A program made the translations under genes and the position numbers. Below, in pieces: positions 53,349 through 63,608 of a DNA stretch of 64,000 bases. This DNA is from Leclercia adecarboxylata (GTDB taxonomy: Bacteria; Pseudomonadota; Gammaproteobacteria; Enterobacterales; Enterobacteriaceae), in contig NZ_CP035382.1 of assembly GCF_006874705.1 (NCBI RefSeq), forward strand, positions 4,030,001 through 4,094,000. The letters are read 5' to 3'. Each line of letters begins with the position of its first letter. Within the stretch, counting starts at the first letter, position 1. Under the pieces are notes generated by a model, which saw only the letters and a program-made list of their open reading frames with translations, was not told the DNA's origin and did not search any database.

Positions 53349-54601
53349 GAGCTGCGTTCCCCGGACATTGTGTGCGATGTCATCTCAGAACCACTCTCGA
53401 GCCGCCTGATAGCAGGCACCAGGCTCGCCCCTGCCGTGGCAATTACCACCGCAACGGCGGATACCAGCAGCACGTTGCTGGTGCCGTACTCAATCGCCAA
53501 CGGGCCTGCGATAAGCTCGCCGAAGGGGATGGCGACGAAAGACCCCACCGCATCATAAGCATAGACCCGGGCCAGCTTGTCCTGCGGGATATGGGTTTGC
53601 AGCGACTGGGCCCAGGCGACACCGAACAGGCCAAAGGTCACGCCAGCAATAAAAAACGCGGCCATCAGCCAGGGTGTGGCCGCAAGCTGGCTCAGCATGA
53701 ACGGGGGCAAGGCGCAAAACGACACCAGCAGCACCCCGATAAAGAGGTCGCGGCGCGGGCGCCAGCGCAGCGCGAGGGAAGATCCCACAATCAGCCCCAC
53801 GCTCTGGGCTGCTATTATCATCCCCCAATGTGCACGTCCAAAGGAGGCATCGGCAATCACTGGCCCGAGCACCATCATCACGCCGCTAAAGGCTGCATTA
53901 ATAATGGTGAACTGCACGACGATAGCCCACACCCAGGCCCGGCTGGCGAACTCTTTCCATCCCTCTTTCAGGTCCTGCAGGATATTGCTTTGGATTGAAC
54001 CGGCTTCACGTGGCGAGGCGCGGATTAAATAATAGAGCGGCGCAGCCGCGGCGAAGCCCAGCGCATCAATGGCCAGCCCCCAGCCGGGCCCGACGGCGCT
54101 TATCAGAATGCCCCCCAGCGAAGCGCCGATCACCGTTCCACCGTAAATACCGGCCTGCAAAAAGGCATTGGCTTCACGCAGATTGCGGGCGGGAACCGTC
54201 TGAGGAATGAGCGCGGAAGAGGCCGGTAAGGCGATCCCGGCGGCGGCCCCATTCAGGGCACCGAGCAAGGCCAGTCCGATCGCCGTGGCGGAACCGTCCA
54301 GCACCGACCAGGCCACAACCGCCTGCGAAATGGCCGCGACCAGGGAAGATGAAACTAACACCCGACTGCGGGAATAGCGGTCCGCTAACACTCCGCCCAG
54401 CAGCAGGAACAGCACGTTGAAAATCGACCGGGAGGCAACAACGATACCCAAATCAGAGACCGATCCGCCGATATCCAGGACCGCAAAAGCCAGTGCGATG
54501 GGGGCAATACCATTGCCCAGCACGGTGAGAAAACGGGCGGCAAACAGATAGCGAAAAGCGGAAAAGTGAAAGGCACGAACGTTTTTATCAGGCGTTGTCA
54601 T
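53345..54601 (-). CDS. MFS transporter (MFS_3/EntS-like)
   Basis: Inner-membrane transporter of about 418 residues with 11-12 helices. 'RYLFAARFLTVLGNGIAPIALAFAVLD' and 'GGVLADRYSRSRVLV' are typical of the MFS_3 group containing EntS and several antibiotic exporters. I place the start at the ATG at 54601; in-frame starts at 54664 and 54688 would run through a TATACT -10-like hexamer and into a REP. The stop lies inside a REP element. The substrate is unknown. Confidence 0.8.
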   Translation of the reverse strand: MTTPDKNVRAFHFSAFRYLFAARFLTVLGNGIAPIALAFAVLDIGGSVSDLGIVVASRSIFNVLFLLLGGVLADRYSRSRVLVSSSLVAAISQAVVAWSVLDGSATAIGLALLGALNGAAAGIALPASSALIPQTVPARNLREANAFLQAGIYGGTVIGASLGGILISAVGPGWGLAIDALGFAAAAPLYYLIRASPREAGSIQSNILQDLKEGWKEFASRAWVWAIVVQFTIINAAFSGVMMVLGPVIADASFGRAHWGMIIAAQSVGLIVGSSLALRWRPRRDLFIGVLLVSFCALPPFMLSQLAATPWLMAAFFIAGVTFGLFGVAWAQSLQTHIPQDKLARVYAYDAVGSFVAIPFGELIAGPLAIEYGTSNVLLVSAVAVVIATAGASLVPAIRRLESGSEMTSHTMSGERSS

Positions 54602-54674
54602 GGATTCAATGGCGTCGGGATCGGGAGCGACAGTATAACGGAACGGCGTTTCAAAAACATCCATTCCCGGAATC

Positions 54675-54761
54675 GTAGACCCGTGCAAGCGCAGCGCCGC
54701 CGGGCATAAACCCGGGTGCGATCTGTCGTGCCGGGTGGCGGCTATGCCTTACCCGGCCTAC
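54675..54761. repeat. BIME (two facing REP units)
   Basis: Inverted REP at 54675-54706 and forward REP at 54730-54761 lie in the gap between the divergent MFS and VF530-family genes. Confidence 0.9.
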
Positions 54762-54863
54762 AAAATTTACAAAACCGGTGACCGCCTGAGCGCTTGCTGG
54801 CCCCCTGCTTTTCTTGTACCCTTCCCCGCTTTGAACCCCTTGCCAGATAATAAAAGGATGCCT

Positions 54864-55148
54864 GTGACTGCTCACCCTTCGAAAGATCCTTTGCACGGCG
54901 TCACGCTCGAGATGCAGGTCAATGCCCTGGTGGCGCGTTACGGCTGGGCGCAGCTGGGAAAGCTGATTAAAATTAACTGCTTTAACAGCGATCCCAGCGT
55001 CAAATCCAGCCTCAAGTTTTTACGGCGTACCCCGTGGGCCCGCGCCGAAGTCGAAGCCCTCTATCTGGACTCGCTGGAGGATCCCGCGCCAGCAAAAGCT
55101 GACGACGAGACCACCAGCCCGTGGGACAGAGCGCGGGCTAACAAGTAA
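54864..55148 (+). CDS. VF530-family (DUF2132) DNA-binding-like protein
   Basis: Small cytoplasmic protein of 94 residues. '[58 protein letters not shown]' contains the whole VF530 fold, a helical domain with suggested DNA binding and no defined role. I prefer the GTG at 54864, with AAAGGA 5 bases upstream, over the ATG at 54858, which leaves almost no spacing. Confidence 0.85.
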   Translation: MTAHPSKDPLHGVTLEMQVNALVARYGWAQLGKLIKINCFNSDPSVKSSLKFLRRTPWARAEVEALYLDSLEDPAPAKADDETTSPWDRARANK

Positions 55149-55157
55149 CGCCCCGCG

Positions 55158-57233
55158 TTATGGCCGCCGTAACAGCACGATACTGCGGCCTGGCAGCGGA
55201 AAATCGGTATCCGGGATCACCGCCTGCCCCAGATGCTCATCTCCTGCCGTACTCAGCTCCAGGACCCAACCCTCTTTACCGCATTCCGGGATACGGAACG
55301 GCACCGCCCCTTCATACGGATTGATCAGCAGCAGCACCTCCTGCCAGATCCCCTTTTGCCCGTGCAGATCGGCCCGGGTGAGGTACAGCCCCAGCGTGGT
55401 GCCCTCGTCCCAGTGCTCCGGCAGCTGCGGCCCGCCGCCGGCATTGAACCAGGTGATCTCCATCCCGTCACGCCAGCTCTCGCGGTGCAACAGCGGCTGG
55501 CTGGCGCGCAGCTTGATCAAATGCCGGGTAAAGTTGCGCAGCGTCTCGGCGCTTTCCGGGAGATTCTCCCAGTGTACCCAGCTGATTTCGCTGTCCTGAC
55601 AGTAGCCGTTGTTATTACCCAGCTGGCTGCGGCCAAACTCATCCCCGGCCAGCAGCATCGGCGTGCCGTGGGAGAAGAGCAGCGTGGTGAGGAAGTTGCG
55701 CTTCTGCTGTTCACGCAGGGCATTAATCTGCTCGTCGTCGGTCGGGCCTTCAGCGCCATAATTCGATGACCGGTTATCATTGTGGCCGTCGTTGTTGTCT
55801 TCCCCGTTGGCCTCGTTGTGCTTCTCGTTGAAGGAGACGAGGTCGTTGAGGGTGAAACCGTCGTGGGCGGTGATAAAGTTAATGCTTGCCCACGGGCGAC
55901 GCCCACGCTGGTCATACAGATCCCCGGAACCGAGCAGACGCGCGGCGAAATCGGACGAGACGTTATCCCCGCGCCAGTACTCACGCACGGTATCGCGATA
56001 CTTGTCATTCCACTCGCCCCAGCCTGGAGGGAAGCCCCCTACCTGATAACCGCCGGGGCCGATATCCCACGGCTCGCCTATCAGTTTCAGCCGCGAGAGG
56101 AGCGGATCCTGCATCATGGCATCGAAAAAGCCGCCGCGCTGATCGAACCCTTCCGGCTCGCGCCCGAGGATGGTGCCGAGGTCGAAGCGGAAGCCGTCGA
56201 TATGCATCGACTCCGCCCAGTAACGCAGGGAATCCATCACCATCTGCAGCACGCGAGGGTGCGAGGTATTCACCGTATTACCGGTGCCGGTATCGTTCAC
56301 GTAGTAGCGGTGCTGACCGGCAATGGTGCGGTAGTAAGAGAAATTGTCGATCCCCTTAAACGACAGCGTCGGGCCCAGCTCGTTACCCTCGGCGGTGTGG
56401 TTATAGACCACGTCGAGGATCACCTCGATACCGGCATCATGGAAGGCGCGCACCATGTCGCGGAAGCCCTGAATGCCGTTCGGGCCGCCGTAGCGCGATG
56501 CCGGAGAGAAGAAGTTAAGGGTGTTATAGCCCCAGAAGTTTTTCAGCCCCCGCTCAAGCAGATGCTGATCGTCCGGGAACGCATGTACCGGCAGCAGCTC
56601 AACGGAGGTCACGCCGAGGCTTTTGATGTAATCCACCGTGGCTTTATGCCCCATCCCCTCGAAGGTGCCGCGCAGTTCGGCCGGGATCGCCGGGTTGAGC
56701 TGGGTAAAGCCTTTCACGTGGGTTTCATACAGAATCGTACTGGACCAGGGCACCGCCGGGCGATGCGGATCCTGCCCGTCGAACACCCGCGGGTCGATGA
56801 CCCGGCATTTTGGGGTATAGGGTGCGCTGTCCCGGGTATCGAAGCTGAGATCGAGTTCGTCATGCCCCAGCTCATAGCCAAAATGGGCGGGGTTCCAGAT
56901 GAGCTCCCCGGTCAGTGCCCTCGCATAGGGGTCAATCAGCAGTTTATGCGGGTTAAAACGGTGCCCGTTTTCCGGATCGTAAGGGCCATACACGCGGTAG
57001 CCGTACAGTGCGCCCGGTTTCAGATCCGGGACATAACCATGCCAGACTTCGTCGGTGTATTCCGGTAACTCCAGACGGGCGATTTCAGATTTACCACTCG
57101 GGTCAAACAGACACAGCTCAACGCGTTCGGCGCAGGCCGAAAAGAGGGCAAAATTCACCCCTTTGTCATCGTAATTCGCCCCCAGCGGGTAACTCTGCCC
57201 CGGCTGGATTTCATAAATTTTGTCATATGCCAT
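55158..57233 (-). CDS. glgX: Glycogen debranching enzyme GlgX/TreX
   Basis: GH13 debranching enzyme of 691 residues that cleaves alpha-1,6 branches of glycogen or limit dextrin. A CBM48-like N-terminal domain precedes the barrel, with catalytic Asp in 'IDGFRFDLGTIL', Glu in 'KLIGEPWDIG' and Asp in 'FITAHDGFTL'. It is the last gene of a treZ-treY-glgX array and here probably serves as TreX, freeing linear maltodextrins for trehalose synthesis. The ATG at 57233 is used; upstream extension lacks support. It starts 30 bases after treY ends. Confidence 0.92.
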   Translation of the reverse strand: MAYDKIYEIQPGQSYPLGANYDDKGVNFALFSACAERVELCLFDPSGKSEIARLELPEYTDEVWHGYVPDLKPGALYGYRVYGPYDPENGHRFNPHKLLIDPYARALTGELIWNPAHFGYELGHDELDLSFDTRDSAPYTPKCRVIDPRVFDGQDPHRPAVPWSSTILYETHVKGFTQLNPAIPAELRGTFEGMGHKATVDYIKSLGVTSVELLPVHAFPDDQHLLERGLKNFWGYNTLNFFSPASRYGGPNGIQGFRDMVRAFHDAGIEVILDVVYNHTAEGNELGPTLSFKGIDNFSYYRTIAGQHRYYVNDTGTGNTVNTSHPRVLQMVMDSLRYWAESMHIDGFRFDLGTILGREPEGFDQRGGFFDAMMQDPLLSRLKLIGEPWDIGPGGYQVGGFPPGWGEWNDKYRDTVREYWRGDNVSSDFAARLLGSGDLYDQRGRRPWASINFITAHDGFTLNDLVSFNEKHNEANGEDNNDGHNDNRSSNYGAEGPTDDEQINALREQQKRNFLTTLLFSHGTPMLLAGDEFGRSQLGNNNGYCQDSEISWVHWENLPESAETLRNFTRHLIKLRASQPLLHRESWRDGMEITWFNAGGGPQLPEHWDEGTTLGLYLTRADLHGQKGIWQEVLLLINPYEGAVPFRIPECGKEGWVLELSTAGDEHLGQAVIPDTDFPLPGRSIVLLRRP

Positions 57234-57262
57234 AACGTCTTTCCTTCGAACAGTAATAATCA

Positions 57263-59779
57263 TTAGCCGCAGGCCAATAACACCCGCCAGCAATCCTGTG
57301 CATCACTCAATTGCAGACTTTCACCCAACACCAGGGTTTCGCCGCTGAAACAGTCCTTATAGCTGCGTCCGGCGAGATCGGGAGGAAGAACCACCTCGGT
57401 CGCTCCCCACAGAGCCGCCCCGGTGACGGGAAACGCCCGGGTGGCATTCGCCAGCGCCAGCCGCGGTGCCACCACAATCAGCACGTCGTCGTCATCCACG
57501 CGGGCAAAGGCAATCGCCTTATCCGCCCGCTCGCCGCGGGTGAGCAGCGCAACATAGCTGCCCAGACGGAACAGCGCCGGTTTGCGCTGGCGCAAGTGCA
57601 GCAGCGTGCGGGTGACAGACAGCTTCAGCTGCCCGTCCTGCCAGCTCGCCTCGCGGGTGGTAATCTGCCGATCCGCCGACGCCAGCTGCTGGCGGAGCTG
57701 GTCGAAATCAGGCTCGCGACGGTTATCGGGATCGACGAGGCTAAAGTTGAGCCCCTCGCTGCCCTGATAAACATCCGGCACGCCCGGGGCGGTGAGTTTG
57801 ATCACCGTCTGGCTCAGGCTGTTCACCAGCCCGGCGCGGATAAACGGACGTAGCGAGGTGCAGAAGTCTTGCAGGAAATCCTGATTCTCCGGCGACAGCA
57901 GATGGCGGGCATACTCCAGCACCACTGTTTCATAGGCTTCGTTACTGTCCACCCAGTCGGTACGCAGCTTGGCCTCCCGCAGCGCCTTTTCAACAAAGGC
58001 CAGGAAGCGCTCTTCCAGCGCCTTCAGCCCCTCTGCATCCTGCGGATCCAGCTGTGGCGGCCACACCCCCGCCAGCGCCTGATAGAGCATCCAGGTGTCG
58101 GCGGCTCTGGGGGCCGTACCATCATTGAGAAAACGCACGTGGGTCTGGTTCAGCTGCTGCCAGCGGGCCACGCACTCTGCCCAGACCTCCGGGGCTTCGG
58201 TCAGGGTGTAAAGCCGGGCGCGGGCATCTTCCCCACGCTTGGTATCGTGGGTTGAGGTGCCGGAGAGCGCATCCGGCTGACGCTCACGCCGCGCGGTCAT
58301 CTCGGTGTGAAAACGCGTCAGTGAAAAGGCGCGCGGCACCGGTTCGGCCCCCACTTCGTTGAGGGCCAGATCCATGTGCTGACGGAAGAACAGCGTGTCC
58401 TCCACCGACTTCGCCATCAGCGGCCCGGTCAGCTGCTGGAAACGGGTGCGGAAATTCGTGGCGGTATCGCGGGCCTCCTCAGAGACCTCGCCGGTCAGAA
58501 TACGCATCAGCAGCGCAATGGCGTCGGGATCGGCGCTGATGGTCGACACCACATGGTTCAGCAGCCGCACATCCGCGGCGGACATCCCCTGCGCCGTGCC
58601 GTAGGTGCGGTATACCGGGAAGGCCACCAGCAGCTCGCGCAGCGCCATCCGCAGAGGCTCCTCTTCGATGTTGACGCCTTCGGTCTGCGCCAGGGTTTTC
58701 GCCAGCGTCAGCAAGGTAGAAAACTCGCCGGCGAAGTTTCTGTCCACCATCAGCAGACGCGCGTCGCGCAGTTCGTCGTGCATATCCACCGGGCGGCCCA
58801 TGACCCTGTCATAGGCCTGGCGCAGACCATCGATTTTGTCGTCATCTATCAGCACTTCCGATAGCGAGGCGATAAATTCATAGCCGGTGGTACCGGAGAT
58901 CGGCCAGTCATTGGGCAGGTTCTCGCCTTTGCTGAGGATCTTCTCCACCGTGATATAGCAGTCGGGGCCCGCCTCCTGACGCAGACGCTGGAGATAGGCG
59001 CGCGGGTCGGCGAGCCCGTCCACGTGATCGATGCGCAGCCCGTCAACTGCACCCGAGCGCACCAGGGCCAGGATCAGGGCATGGCTGTCATCAAACACCG
59101 CGTCGTCCTCAACCCGCACGCCCACCAGGCCGGTGATCTCGAAGAAGCGACGCCAGGAGAGGTCGCGCGGGGCATCGCGCCAGCTGGTAAGCCGCCACGG
59201 CTGCTGGTCATGCAGCCGGGTGATGGCCGCCGGATCGCTAAGGCGAAGAACCTCGTCTTCGCGCCCTTCCCAGCTGTCAGGCGTCAGCGGGTAAAAGTTG
59301 TCGAAATACGCCAGCGCCGGTTTGCCGGTGTCAGGGTCGCGCTGAACGCTGATTTCGCCGTTCGCCAGCACCACATCAAAGTCATCACCCAGAAACGGCA
59401 GGGTCAGCCGACGCGACCAGTCGATATCAAAATGGCGGGCGTAGCGGCTCTTCTCTCCGTGTTCAATCACATCGCGCCACCAGGCGTTTTCCAGCGAGGT
59501 GGACATGTGGTTCGGCACAATATCCAGGATTAACCCCAGCCCGGCCGCCTTCAGGGCGCTGACCAGCCGCTCAAATCCGGCGCGGCCTCCAATAGACGGG
59601 TCAATCTCGTTGGCATCGGTGACGTCATAACCGTGCGTCGAATCCCGGGCGGCGGTAAATATTGGCGAAGCATACAGATGGCTGATGCCGAGCTGTTGCA
59701 GGTACGGCACCAGACTGGCGGCACGGTCGAAAGTCATGCCGTTGCGAAACTGAATACGCCAGGTCGCTGTGGGGATCAT
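57263..59779 (-). CDS. treY: Maltooligosyl trehalose synthase TreY
   Basis: GH13 enzyme of 838 residues that converts the reducing-end alpha-1,4 linkage of a maltodextrin to an alpha,alpha-1,1 linkage. It opens 'PTATWRIQFRNGMTFDRAA', has 'HGYDVTDANEIDPSIGG', and shows catalytic Asp in 'GLRIDHVDGLADP', Glu in 'ITVEKILSKGE' and Asp in 'GTSTHDTKRGEDAR'. Its ATG shares one base with the treZ stop (TGATG), indicating coupled translation. Length is normal for TreY. Confidence 0.95.
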   Translation of the reverse strand: MIPTATWRIQFRNGMTFDRAASLVPYLQQLGISHLYASPIFTAARDSTHGYDVTDANEIDPSIGGRAGFERLVSALKAAGLGLILDIVPNHMSTSLENAWWRDVIEHGEKSRYARHFDIDWSRRLTLPFLGDDFDVVLANGEISVQRDPDTGKPALAYFDNFYPLTPDSWEGREDEVLRLSDPAAITRLHDQQPWRLTSWRDAPRDLSWRRFFEITGLVGVRVEDDAVFDDSHALILALVRSGAVDGLRIDHVDGLADPRAYLQRLRQEAGPDCYITVEKILSKGENLPNDWPISGTTGYEFIASLSEVLIDDDKIDGLRQAYDRVMGRPVDMHDELRDARLLMVDRNFAGEFSTLLTLAKTLAQTEGVNIEEEPLRMALRELLVAFPVYRTYGTAQGMSAADVRLLNHVVSTISADPDAIALLMRILTGEVSEEARDTATNFRTRFQQLTGPLMAKSVEDTLFFRQHMDLALNEVGAEPVPRAFSLTRFHTEMTARRERQPDALSGTSTHDTKRGEDARARLYTLTEAPEVWAECVARWQQLNQTHVRFLNDGTAPRAADTWMLYQALAGVWPPQLDPQDAEGLKALEERFLAFVEKALREAKLRTDWVDSNEAYETVVLEYARHLLSPENQDFLQDFCTSLRPFIRAGLVNSLSQTVIKLTAPGVPDVYQGSEGLNFSLVDPDNRREPDFDQLRQQLASADRQITTREASWQDGQLKLSVTRTLLHLRQRKPALFRLGSYVALLTRGERADKAIAFARVDDDDVLIVVAPRLALANATRAFPVTGAALWGATEVVLPPDLAGRSYKDCFSGETLVLGESLQLSDAQDCWRVLLACG

Positions 59780-61551
59780 CAGGTCGGTTCTCCTTGTGCA
59801 AAACGTACAATAACGGTGTTCGCGAGCAGTTCCGTGCGGCCTTCAGGCCAGGCAAACAGCGTTTCACCCGCTATATCGGGCATCATTTGATCCTGTTCGC
59901 CAATATTGAGCGCCAGCGTCAACGTGCCCTGTGTAAATATCCAGCTCACGACCACGCAGCCCGGGGCCGTTTTCAGCACCCTGCCGCTACCGCCCTGTGC
60001 CCCGGTCAGCAGCGGCACAATCGCCCGCTGGCGCAGCTGCAACAGCCGTTGGGTAAAGCGCAGCCAGGTCTGTCCGCCGGGTTGGTTGAGTTTGTTCCAG
60101 TCGAGTTTCGAACGGGCAAAGGTCTCAGGTGCATTGGGATCCGGCACCGTCTCGTCGTGATCGCTGAACTCTTTCGCGCGCCCTTCCCGCACCGCGCGCG
60201 CCAGATCCCCATGAAAATCGGTAAAGAACAGGAACGGCTGGGTTTCCCCAAACTCCTCGCCCATAAACATCAGCGGGATATGGGGGGACAGCAGCAGCGC
60301 GGCCATCAGCACCCGGGTACGTTCCTCCCCAATCAGGCTTAACAGACGATCCCCCTGAGCACGATTGCCTACCTGATCGTGATTCTGGATGAAATCGACG
60401 AAGGCCACTGGCGGTTGAGCGATACTTTTCACTCCCCGGGGCTCACCGCTTTGCGGGGAACGTTCCCCCTGATAAGAAAAGCCTTCTGCCAGCGCTCTCG
60501 CCACCCATTGCTCCGGTTTTTCAGCAAAATCCTGGTACCAGGCATGGGTTTCCCCGCTGGCCATCACGTGGACGGCATTGTGCAGATCGTCGTTCCACTC
60601 CCCGGTAAACAGCGGCACGCTGCCGTCGTCTTCACGCGGATGGAGAAACACCACGTTGCGGCTGTCTTCGGTGGTCAGATGCACCGGCCGATCGGTGATG
60701 GCTGCGCGGATGCGGGTGGCGATCTCGATTAGCACGTGGGGGTCGGAGGTATCTTCGATCTGGTCGATGGCGTCAAAGCGCAGGCCATCGAAGTGGAACT
60801 CCGTCAGCCAGTACAGTGGCGCATCGACAATAAACTGACGCACCGACGCAAGGTCATACGCGATACCGTTCCCCCACGGGGTCATGCGTTCAGGGTGGAA
60901 AAAGTCCGGTGCCAGTTTCGGCAGGTAATTACCTTCCGGCCCGAAATGGTTAAGCACGATATCCAGCACCACCGACAGGCCGAGGCCGTGGGCGGTATCG
61001 ACAAAGGCCTTCAGCTCATCCGGCGTGCCGTAGGCGCTGTGCGGGGCATACAGCAGCACGCCATCGTAGCCCCAGCCACGACTGCCTCCCGCCTGGGAGA
61101 CCGGCATCAGCTCAATCATGGTGACGCCGAGCGAGGCCAGATACGACAGTTTGTCGGTGGCCGCGCGGAAAGTGCCCTCCGGGGTAAAGGTCCCGATATG
61201 GAGCTCGTAGACCACGCTCTCTTCCCAGGGCCGGCCCTGCCAGTGGGTATTGCGCCAGACATAGCTGTGAGGATCGCACACCAGCGACGGGCCGTTGACA
61301 TCACCTTGCTGGGCGCGGGAGGCCGGATCGGGCACCGCGGTGCCGTCAGGCAGGATAAAGCTGTAGGCTGAACCGGGGGCAACATCGTTGACCGTCAGTT
61401 CAAATCCGCCGTCACCGGTCGGGTGCATCGGCAGTGTTTCGTCGTTCAGGCGCAGGGCAATTTGCTGCTGACCGCTGGCCCACAGATGAAAGCGAACGCT
61501 GTTCGCATCGCTATATTCACAACCCCAATACCTAATAGATTTAGCTGTCAT
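59779..61551 (-). CDS. treZ: Maltooligosyltrehalose trehalohydrolase TreZ
   Basis: GH13 enzyme of 590 residues that releases free trehalose from maltooligosyl trehalose. An N-terminal beta-sandwich precedes the barrel; 'ELMPVSQAGGSRGWGYDGVLLYAP' is a strong family signature. Catalytic Asp is in 'DGLRFDAIDQI', Glu in 'LTTEDSRN', and Asp in 'FIQNHDQVGNRA'. GAGGTGGTGGA precedes the ATG. It is the first gene of the treZ-treY-glgX operon, which supports osmotic and desiccation tolerance. Confidence 0.95.
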   Translation of the reverse strand: MTAKSIRYWGCEYSDANSVRFHLWASGQQQIALRLNDETLPMHPTGDGGFELTVNDVAPGSAYSFILPDGTAVPDPASRAQQGDVNGPSLVCDPHSYVWRNTHWQGRPWEESVVYELHIGTFTPEGTFRAATDKLSYLASLGVTMIELMPVSQAGGSRGWGYDGVLLYAPHSAYGTPDELKAFVDTAHGLGLSVVLDIVLNHFGPEGNYLPKLAPDFFHPERMTPWGNGIAYDLASVRQFIVDAPLYWLTEFHFDGLRFDAIDQIEDTSDPHVLIEIATRIRAAITDRPVHLTTEDSRNVVFLHPREDDGSVPLFTGEWNDDLHNAVHVMASGETHAWYQDFAEKPEQWVARALAEGFSYQGERSPQSGEPRGVKSIAQPPVAFVDFIQNHDQVGNRAQGDRLLSLIGEERTRVLMAALLLSPHIPLMFMGEEFGETQPFLFFTDFHGDLARAVREGRAKEFSDHDETVPDPNAPETFARSKLDWNKLNQPGGQTWLRFTQRLLQLRQRAIVPLLTGAQGGSGRVLKTAPGCVVVSWIFTQGTLTLALNIGEQDQMMPDIAGETLFAWPEGRTELLANTVIVRFAQGEPT

Positions 61552-61855
61552 TCCACCACCTCGTTTGACCCATGATCCTCGGGTTGCCTGGCGTTAATCG
61601 CTAAGCAGAGGGAAAAAGAGAAAATGCGCTGGCGTGATACCGCGCATGAACATCAAGCATAGACCAGGAAAATTAATGTGAGATGGGTCACTGCGAAGGG
61701 TGCGAACTGTATTGCCGGGTAGCGGCTACGCCTTACCCGGCCTACGAAAGGCTGCGATGTGTCTTGCCGGGTAGCGGCTGCGCTTTACACGGCCTACAGA
61801 AACGTAGGCCCGTGCAAGCGCAGCGCCGCCGGGCATTAAGGGCTACAGGGAGGAA
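61552..61855. other. Intergenic region with a REP cluster
   Basis: 304 bases between the start of treZ and the end of the chemoreceptor gene, both on the minus strand. The treZ promoter must lie in about 61552-61700; the remainder is the REP cluster. Confidence 0.6.
61714..61835. repeat. Cluster of three REP units
   Basis: Two direct REP units (61714-61745 and 61766-61797) and one inverted unit (61804-61835). The second has CTTTACACGGCC in place of CTTACCCGGCC. Confidence 0.9.
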
Positions 61856-63406
61856 TTATGCCGGTTCCGGCAGTCTGAAGCTGGCGATGCTCTGGGTCAG
61901 GTGTTTCGCCTGCTCTTCCAGCGAGGCGGCCGCGGCCGCGGACTCCTGCACCAGGGCGGCGTTTTGCTGGGTGACGCCGTCCATCTCGGTCACCGCCTGA
62001 CCGACCTGGCCGATGCCACGGCTCTGCTCTTCCGACGCCACCGAGATCTGCTCCATCAGCGCGTTCACCTTATTGACCGAATTGATAATGGCATGGATCA
62101 CCTCCCCCGAGCGATTCACCAGCTGAGAACCGTTTTTCACGCTGGAGACCGACTGGGCGATCAGGTTTTCGATATCCTTCGCCGCCACGGCGCTCTTCTG
62201 CGCCAGGGTACGGACTTCCGTTGCCACCACCGCAAATCCCCGTCCCTGGGTGCCGGCGCGGGCGGCTTCAACCGCGGCGTTCAACGCCAGAATATTGGTC
62301 TGGAAGGCGATGCTGTTAATCACGCTGGTAATATCTTCGATACGCTGGGAGTTAGCGGCGATGGTGTTCATGGTCTCGATCACCTCGCGGGTCACGGCCT
62401 CCCCCGTGCGGGCGTTATTCACCGCATCCTGCACCAGCTTCCCGGCCTGATACACATTGTCGGTATTATTGGCGACGGTAGCGCTCAGCTGCTCCATGCT
62501 GGCGGCGGTTTCCGTCAGGGCTGACGCCTGCTGCTCGGTACGCGAGGCCAGATCGATGTTGCCGGAGGCAATTTCCTGCGAAGCGTAATTGACGGTACGG
62601 CAGGCTTCACGCACCTGAGAGATAGTCTCCAGCAGGGCCAGACGCATCTGCTCCATCGAGCCCATCAGCAGATCGATTTCGTTGTTCGAGCCCGCTTTTT
62701 GCGGCACCGCTTCCGTCAGCTGACCGGCAGCGATCTGGCTGCAGTGCGCCCGCGCCAGGTTAATCGGGGCAAAGACAAACCGCTTCATCAGGACGCTCAC
62801 GCCGATAATTACCACCACAAACAGCGCAGCAAAGGCGGCAATAATGGTTAAGCCGGAGGCAAAGTGGGATCGCGCATCGTCATTCAGCTGTTTCGCGTAT
62901 TTCTGGTGCACGGAGAGCACCTGGTCGAGGACGATTTCGTACTGGCGGTCGAGACGGGAGATCTGCGGGATCAGGGCGTCAAATTTTGCCGCGTCATGCG
63001 CCGAGGCCGCATCAATCAGCGGTGCCAGCCCCTGATTACGGTAGGCGAGCCAGGCGTCGTCGTAGTCTTTCACTAACGGAGCTTCATCCGCCAGACGCGG
63101 CGCGGCATTGAAGGCGGCAAACGCGCCATCGGCCTTGGTCAGCGCCAGCTTCACCGAGTCGAGCTTCTCCGCAAGACCGGCGGTATCTCCGCTCTCCGCC
63201 TGCTTCATGTACTCCATGACCCGCACGCGCAGGGTACGGCTGTGGTTAATGGGATCGATAATGGATAACACCACCTGGATCTCTTTATTCACGTTATCCA
63301 GTGAATCATTGCTTTTAATGGCCAGCCAGACATTGGTTGCGGCACTGGCAACAAAGAAAAACAGCAAAGCGAGCAGAATGGCAAGGGACGACTTTTTCAA
63401 CGACAT
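61856..63406 (-). CDS. Methyl-accepting chemotaxis protein
   Basis: Chemoreceptor of 516 residues. Transmembrane helices near 7-29 and 189-211 flank a periplasmic four-helix-bundle-type ligand domain (about 30-188). HAMP is at about 212-265, and the signalling hairpin tip '[34 protein letters not shown]' is fully conserved. The C-terminus ends 'SFRLPEPA' without an NWETF-type pentapeptide, so adaptation would rely on other receptors' CheR/CheB tethers. The ligand is unknown. Confidence 0.93.
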   Translation of the reverse strand: MSLKKSSLAILLALLFFFVASAATNVWLAIKSNDSLDNVNKEIQVVLSIIDPINHSRTLRVRVMEYMKQAESGDTAGLAEKLDSVKLALTKADGAFAAFNAAPRLADEAPLVKDYDDAWLAYRNQGLAPLIDAASAHDAAKFDALIPQISRLDRQYEIVLDQVLSVHQKYAKQLNDDARSHFASGLTIIAAFAALFVVVIIGVSVLMKRFVFAPINLARAHCSQIAAGQLTEAVPQKAGSNNEIDLLMGSMEQMRLALLETISQVREACRTVNYASQEIASGNIDLASRTEQQASALTETAASMEQLSATVANNTDNVYQAGKLVQDAVNNARTGEAVTREVIETMNTIAANSQRIEDITSVINSIAFQTNILALNAAVEAARAGTQGRGFAVVATEVRTLAQKSAVAAKDIENLIAQSVSSVKNGSQLVNRSGEVIHAIINSVNKVNALMEQISVASEEQSRGIGQVGQAVTEMDGVTQQNAALVQESAAAAASLEEQAKHLTQSIASFRLPEPA

Positions 63407-63534
63407 AACTACCTCAGATATAAAACGGTCTGAAGTGTTATCGGCATCCGCCCCTTAATATTGAATTAAAGTTATTTATTTATAAGAATATCAAGAGGGT
63501 CGTTAATCGTTATTTAAATCAGCGAATTGTACGA

Positions 63535-63557
63535 CAGGGCCTTATATTCAGGCCCTG
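63535..63557. terminator. Hairpin after the EAL gene
   Basis: CAGGGCCT and AGGCCCTG form an 8-bp stem with a 7-base loop about 50 bases downstream of the EAL stop codon. No T-run is seen, so terminator function is uncertain. Confidence 0.4.
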
Positions 63558-63608
63558 CGATAGATGGAAAATTTTTATCTGTTTAGCAGATGATTATTGG
63601 TGGCGTAT

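Noticed and set aside
55782..57068. 428-codon plus-strand frame opposite the glgX-like gene
   Set aside because: Antisense shadow of a conserved GH13 gene with all catalytic motifs; no start signal or family match.
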